Part shown: positions 61,074 through 64,000 of the stretch, one piece after another
How the letters are laid out: each line of letters begins with the position of its first letter
Position numbering within the stretch: position 1 is the stretch's first letter
Translations under genes and position numbers: made by a program
Notes under the pieces: model-generated
Seen by the model: only the letters and a program-made list of their open reading frames with translations
Databases searched by the model: none
What the model was told of the DNA's origin: nothing
Origin: Gonocerus acuteangulatus
Lineage: Eukaryota; Arthropoda; Insecta; Hemiptera; Coreidae
Direction: 5' to 3'
Length of the DNA stretch: 64,000 nucleotides
NCBI GenBank assembly: GCA_946811695.1
Contig: OX328124.1
Span: 57,932,459 to 57,996,458, forward strand

Positions 61074-61465
61074 ATGATACGTATTATTAAATCCTCAAAT
61101 AATAAGGTTTTTCAAATACATAAGTAGCTGCTTCTAACTGAAATCTCTAATCCGATTGCACCCCGGTCCAGAGCGGTCATATATATATGTAGGCGTAATA
61201 AAATGTTTCATTGTCAAAAGAACTTTTGGCGTTTTTGAATAGTGTATTAATACATTTCACTATAATTATTATTATTATTATTTTCTTTTTTTACAGACCT
61301 ACTGAGTTGGATGCTTTAGTCTTTGCACATGTCTTTACTATCCTCACTACACCTCTACCTAGTAATAGGTTTGCCAGTACTGTGAGGGGATATAGTAACC
61401 TTATTGATCATTGTAAAATAATTGAACATAAGTATTTTCACTTCTATGAGAAAGGAGGGGCCTAA
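46053..61465 (+). CDS. Mtx2: Metaxin-2, with two alternative last exons
   Basis: Outer mitochondrial membrane protein of the SAM/metaxin complex, acting in beta-barrel protein insertion and mitochondrial transport. Exons: 46053-46293, 46664-46831, 46906-46982, 48391-48483, 51143-51307, 56798-56874, then either 57662-58076 or 61297-61465. All splice sites are GT/AG with matching phases. The second exon starts the family core ([20 protein letters not shown]), then [20 protein letters not shown] (GST-N, thioredoxin-like), [29 protein letters not shown] and, in the last exon, [11 protein letters not shown] or [11 protein letters not shown] (GST-C metaxin motif). Lengths are 411 or 329 aa, against about 263 in human; the excess is an 80-residue N-terminal exon and, in one form, a C-terminal tail. 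Introns hold many TEs. Confidence 0.92.
46294..46663. other. Mtx2 intron 1
   Basis: GTATGA donor and TTGCTAG acceptor. No insertions recognised. Confidence 0.6.
47561..47735 (+). mobile_element. tRNA-derived SINE (type 2) in Mtx2 intron 3
   Basis: B box GGGTTCGATTCCC, then body ATCAGCCCTATCCTGGCTAG and AACCCGTCCTAAAATTCGTAGT, ending in an AATAATAATAAT-type tail. Homologous to 26381-26625; the 5' part with the A box is truncated. Confidence 0.75.
49000..49730 (+). repeat. A-repeat copy in Mtx2 intron 4
   Basis: CATTCAGTTGAAATATTTTC, AAAAGCTTACTAAATTCTCT and the end ACTAGGGATATGCACAAAAA with GTTCCTAGGAGTCAGACTTTTT match other A-repeats. A short unrelated insert (49203-49245) interrupts it, and the (TA)n core is missing. 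Confidence 0.65.
50125..51022. mobile_element. Tigger/pogo-type MITE in Mtx2 intron 4
   Basis: TA (50123-50124) then CAGTAGAACTTGGATAATTC; the other end is GAATTATCCATGTTCCACTG then TA (51023-51024). The TTCGAATTATCC motif is repeated near both ends. CAGT.GAACCT.GATAATTCGAAC-type ends with TA duplication are typical of pogo/Tigger derivatives. It ends 120 bp before exon 5. Confidence 0.85.
52115..52258. mobile_element. 144-bp palindromic MITE, TA flanks
   Basis: CAGGGGTTGAAGTTGACCTA and the inverse TAGGACAATTTCGACCCCTG, flanked by TA on both sides. Nearly the whole element folds back. Tc1/mariner-type by target site. Confidence 0.85.
52646..54050. mobile_element. mariner/IS630-type element with about 420-bp inverted repeats
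   Basis: TA, CAGGGTGTCACAAAAATAAT at the left and ATTATTTTTGTGATACCCTG, TA at the right. Inverted similarity extends over about 52646-53068 and 53636-54050, including TTGACCTTGAAATGTTATTC and CTCACAGCGGCAATCATTGG. The unique centre holds a transposase remnant. Nested in the hAT element. Confidence 0.85.
53100..53400 (+). pseudogene. mariner-type transposase fragment
   Basis: [40 protein letters not shown], then [11 protein letters not shown], stops and frameshifts. The sequence W.DE..F after FL.RV is the first catalytic Asp region of this superfamily; here the Asp reads Glu. Later catalytic residues are lost. Confidence 0.7.
54280..54413 (+). pseudogene. hAT transposase dimerisation domain remnant
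   Basis: [48 protein letters not shown] and a stop at 54411-54413. The motif S..VER.FS..K.I....R....EN is the C-terminal hAT dimerisation region. The in-frame TAA replaces the conserved Ser. Confidence 0.78.
55516..56260 (-). pseudogene. Possible MULE (Mutator-like) transposase remnant
   Basis: The minus strand from 56251 reads [20 protein letters not shown] and [15 protein letters not shown] before a stop, resembling the end of a FLYWCH finger and the following segment of insect MULE proteins. Lower down, frameshifted pieces follow. The plus strand has a 154-codon frame here (55787-56251) that I regard as antisense. Low confidence. Confidence 0.35.
57003..57095 (-). mobile_element. tRNA-derived SINE head, fragment
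   Basis: On the minus strand GAAGCCTGGTAGTCTAACTG (A box like) and GTGGGTTTGTAGCGCC (weak B box). In Mtx2 intron 6. Confidence 0.4.
57290..57362 (-). mobile_element. tRNA-derived SINE head, fragment
   Basis: On the minus strand, GGGGGCTCAAGTCCCAGC is a B-box-like segment; AGATGAACTAAATTACCAGG resembles the flank of the preceding fragment. Confidence 0.4.
57662..58076 (+). CDS. Mtx2 alternative terminal exon a (long acidic C-terminus)
   Basis: Acceptor TTTTCACAG at 57661. Joined to exon 6 it completes a Lys codon (AA|G) and continues [18 protein letters not shown]. It shares with exon b the metaxin motif and a later NLI.HCK, so the two arose by exon duplication. After about 55 residues it goes on for 80 more, including the acidic run [13 protein letters not shown], where other metaxins end. 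It stays open to a TAA at 58074-58076 that overlaps an AATAAA signal (58075-58080). Confidence 0.82.
58075..58080 (+). terminator. Polyadenylation signal after exon a
   Basis: AATAAA overlapping the stop codon of alternative terminal exon a. Confidence 0.55.
58315..58358 (+). mobile_element. SINE 3' tail (type 4)
   Basis: AATGACCTTAAGGGTTGACATGCCATT followed by AAAAAATAAA; partner of 13031-13084. Confidence 0.5.
58383..58456 (-). mobile_element. SINE fragment with A-tail, reverse orientation
   Basis: On the minus strand, TTGGGTCTCCTGGTGGCTCA resembles the type 3 SINE head; the run of about 27 T on the plus strand would be its poly-A. Confidence 0.4.
58465..58960 (+). repeat. A-repeat copy
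   Basis: CCTCCCTCCCTCCATAGGCAGG, CGGTGGTCCAAATTCTTATATA, a very short (TA)n, then AAATGGACCAATTTCAATGA and ATCTCAAAACCGCCAGGGAA. Same order as 11150-11900, strongly diverged. Confidence 0.6.
59500..59920 (-). pseudogene. LINE reverse transcriptase C-terminal fragment
   Basis: From 59900 downward: [13 protein letters not shown] and [11 protein letters not shown] (thumb region), then [20 protein letters not shown] and, after a frameshift, [19 protein letters not shown]. The last pieces are the conserved tail after the reverse transcriptase of RTE-like/related LINEs (H..RM...R.P...L, W..DR..W..L). Several frameshifts; different from the RTE copy at 20375. Confidence 0.65.
59930..59979. repeat. 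Perfect 23-bp inverted repeat, 4-nt loop
   Basis: AACTTGTTCCACGCTTGCCC AAT, loop TTCT, then the exact complement (59957-59979). 23 of 23 paired, so very recent or maintained. Confidence 0.93.
60957..61016 (+). mobile_element. SINE 3' tail (type 3)
   Basis: CGGCGCTAATGGCCAAGATT and GTCGATGTGGCGTATT then more than 20 A. The (TA)n that follows directly starts at the end of the A run. Confidence 0.7.
61017..61069. repeat. (TA)n microsatellite
   Basis: About 26 TA units grown from the end of a SINE poly-A tail. Confidence 0.93.
61297..61465 (+). CDS. Mtx2 alternative terminal exon b (canonical metaxin end)
   Basis: Acceptor TTTTTTACAG at 61296 after a (TTA)n pyrimidine-rich tract. It joins exon 6 as AA|A and reads [18 protein letters not shown], then [16 protein letters not shown] and a stop at 61463-61465. 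This closely follows the C-terminus of known metaxin-2 proteins ([17 protein letters not shown]..., YSNLL.FCR.IE..YF), so it is the ancestral ending. Confidence 0.88.
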
Positions 61466-61470
61466 GTATG

Positions 61471-61476
61471 AATAAA
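61471..61476 (+). terminator. Possible polyadenylation signal after exon b
   Basis: AATAAA six bases after the stop. More AATAAA copies lie further on, so the used site is open. Confidence 0.4.
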
Positions 61477-64000
61477 TGAAATTCATAAGAAAACAAGAAT
61501 GTTGGTTTAGTGAAAATAATATGTTATTCATTAGAGTACATAGGTGTCATTTTAACCTATAAATGTTGTTTTGTTGTAAAAGGTCATTGTTATCATTAAT
61601 CATTTTAAGTATTTTATACTGGTGTATATCCTCCTTGGTTACATTCTTACTGTTAATACAATATTATCATGTCAAAATAATTCCTGAAATATTTGCATTA
61701 AATAAGCATTTATATGTTGGATTGATGTGAAGGAGCTGACTATAATTTTTATTTACTTATGGTTTTTGAAATTATTTGGTCTATCATAATATATCAAAAA
61801 TGATTTTTTTTTTTTTTTTTGTGTCACTTGGTACATATATAATATATAATAATAAAGAAAAGAAAATATTTAATTTATTCATGGATACATTTTGAGCTAA
61901 CAATACTTTTTTTGAAAAAATGTTCCTTAATCGTGCTTCAAATATCCTGAAGCTTTTAGATTATGTATATACCTTTATTCAAGAAATGTATAGTTAATTT
62001 ATTATTAGTATTTAATGATTACTTATTTAACTCAGTTTGCAGACAATCAAATAAAGTTATAACTTTAATCAAAAATGAGCTCATTTACACCAAATTTACT
62101 ATCTTGCTTTTAAGTAATTTCCTCAACTTTTTTTGTCTCCAGTATTCTGTCCCTAATAACAAACAAAAGAATCTTCTGCCGCCTCTATAGGTTGAATATT
62201 GGTTTATATGTGGTCACTTTTACAGAACATTTATTCATCCAAAAATAAAGTGTTCTGATATTAAGGTTACATTATCTGGCACTTTTCTATTACATTATCT
62301 TTAGCAAGAATTATGAAAATTCTCTGCCTACCTCCTGGGCCTCCAAGAGGAAGTACAGGCCCCTTAACCCTCCCCCTCCATTAACTTGGTAATTAAGGGC
62401 CCCTGTCCATTAACATTACCAAAAACTATTGATAGAATTATTTAAAACGGACATTTCTCTGAAAATAAAATTAAATACATTGGTAATTGAACGGAGTGGA
62501 AAATGGTTACTATATTACTTTCTTATTTTAAATTATAATGAGAGTAAAAAAAATGACACCTACCTCCCCTGAGACTGTGCGCCCCTGACCAATTGACCTC
62601 CACGCCCCCCTCCCTCACAAAGGGCCTGCTTCCCTCCTCCTACCCTTTCCAACTGAGGCTCTATAAAAATCGCTTATATTTCATTATGTAGATTTTATCT
62701 AAAGAGTGTACTAACATTCCTCTTATAACTACTATTTTTTGTCATTCAAAACATGAGACTGTTCTTCGTTAAGAATATTGGTATAGTAGAAACTTAGTAC
62801 AATTAGTGGAGACCTAATTTCAAAAATATACTCTTATGAAAGTAAGAAATACGTAAATAACCGAGTGAAGAAATTGAAGCATAAGTTACTTTGCTTTGTT
62901 TAGATGTTTCCTTCAGCCCATTTTACCTTCATTTAAAGAATACAAGGAAATTATTTGTTTAATAACTATATGTTTTGTTTTTTTGTTGTTTATTTTTATT
63001 ATGGAATTTATTTATGTTGATTTTGTACTCACTAAAAGAAAAATTACAAATCTGTGTAAACTAATTTCAGCTTCATGTATTGATGGTTACTTTAAGTATA
63101 TCTTTGTATTTATATGCATCTGTGAAAGCATAAAATATCTTATTTAAAGCATATTACAATAAGATGAGGAAAAGTTTATTTAATGGCGACATCACATCTT
63201 GAATGTATTCTTAGCTATGCCTGTTCATTTAAAATATGTAATTACATATTTGAGGCATGTGAACCATATTTTAAGTTTAGCTAAAAATTTGTATCATTCA
63301 AAAGTTCTCTATATTTTATCTGAGTTTACCCTCTAAACATCAAAAATGTAAGAAAGCTTTGTTATTACCACTTAGTACAAATGGTAAGAATTATTTTCTC
63401 GTCATTCTATTCTCTTAAGACGTCGAAGGGTAAAACCACAACAATAAAATAAAATTTATATGAAGCTAAAATGTAAAAAACCATTACTCTTAAATTTGTT
63501 TAATTGAATGCTTGGACGGTAAGAATACAGAGTACTTTTTTATAATGCACCACAATCGAAAATGAAAACTTTAACTACTTATGTTAAAAATTACGAAAGT
63601 AATTATAATGATAAATGTGATATAAAATGTAAAAATATGTAGTTAACTTTTAAAGTTTGACGTGTATTATTTTTTAAATAAATGTTAAAAATATCCTTTT
63701 GACTGTTTCGTGCATCTTTCTTTGTTGGAAATATAAGCTATTCTTACTTCCCTTATCTCATCTTCTGAAAAACTATTGAAAATCTGTTGGAAGTTTATAG
63801 AAGCATCTAGTCAAATCTAGCAGTTTATGCAGGGGCCCCGACGTATAAAAAATATTGGGTGGTCTTGCCACGGGAAATTTTTTAAATTTTATATGAAGAA
63901 TATTGAGTTTTTCAGCAGCCCTGGCTCGCCCGCCCCAGACTTTACTCAGATTATTTGTGTTAAATCATTACTGAATGTATTTTAAAAGGTACATCATTTT
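61477..64000. other. 3' flank of Mtx2, no gene recognised
   Basis: AT-rich. Open frames up to about 80 codons have no domain. C-rich patch 62330-62660 without identifiable repeat structure. The end (63830-63930) has GGGGCCCCGACGTATAAAAA, reminiscent of TE termini, but no partner end is in the window. Confidence 0.4.

Noticed and set aside
60442..61180. pogo-like element starting CAGTAGACTCTCTCTGATCC
   Set aside because: The left end looks like a pogo/Tigger terminus but I found no matching inverted right end.

Overview
The window is AT-rich nuclear DNA of an animal, most likely an insect. It carries two spliced host genes in a dense field of transposable-element (TE) remnants and long (TA)n microsatellites. 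Insect affiliation rests mainly on the RpL23 protein, which reads like the insect version ([20 protein letters not shown] rather than the vertebrate VHPAVV...), and on the TE mix: Jockey, RTE, Penelope-like, Helitron, piggyBac, hAT, Tc1/mariner and PIF/Harbinger. I cannot name the order.

Host genes. RpL23 (ribosomal protein uL14; minus strand, coding 39690-45805, five exons, 140 aa) and a metaxin-2 gene (plus strand, 46053-61465) stand head to head. They share a promoter of about 250 bp that holds a pyrimidine-tract (TOP-like) start for RpL23. The Mtx2 gene has six common exons followed by two alternative, homologous last exons (57662-58076 and 61297-61465). Both are preceded by an acceptor in the same phase, so it should make two proteins with different C-termini. 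The second is the canonical end; the first adds a long acidic tail. Introns of both genes are full of TEs.

Layout. 0.5-1.4 kb: decayed gene of a repeated arthropod family. 1.5-5.8 kb: Jockey non-LTR retrotransposon (minus) with an open 902-codon ORF2 and an ORF1 linked by an ATGA overlap. 7.5-8.7 kb: Tc1 and PIF/Harbinger transposase remnants. 9.07-9.30 kb: 89-bp tandem repeat. 10.5-14.0 kb: direct and inverted copies of an unnamed repeat (A repeat), one interrupted by a Penelope-like insertion with a hammerhead-like motif. 14.0-15.4 kb: internally deleted Helitron with a recognisable 3' terminus. 18.3-19.2 kb: unknown TE protein remnant with a MITE inside it. 19.5-23.9 kb: another A repeat split by a mariner-type MITE, an RTE fragment and a second Penelope-like insertion (13-bp target duplication, two hammerhead-like motifs). 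24-32.7 kb: MITEs, a pogo-like remnant, SINEs, a PIF/Harbinger derivative with TAA duplication, and a minisatellite. 34.5-35.2 kb: Jockey endonuclease fragment. 37.0-39.3 kb: two piggyBac derivatives with TTAA sites, one inside a Tc1 pseudogene. 39.7-61.5 kb: the host genes, with a 3.5-kb hAT element (8-bp duplication) that itself contains two further DNA elements. 61.5-64 kb: no gene seen.

The most interesting items are the duplicated terminal exon of metaxin-2, the repeated Penelope/hammerhead insertions, the palindromic subterminal repeats of a piggyBac derivative, and the TE inserted five bases into an RpL23 intron without breaking its splice donor.
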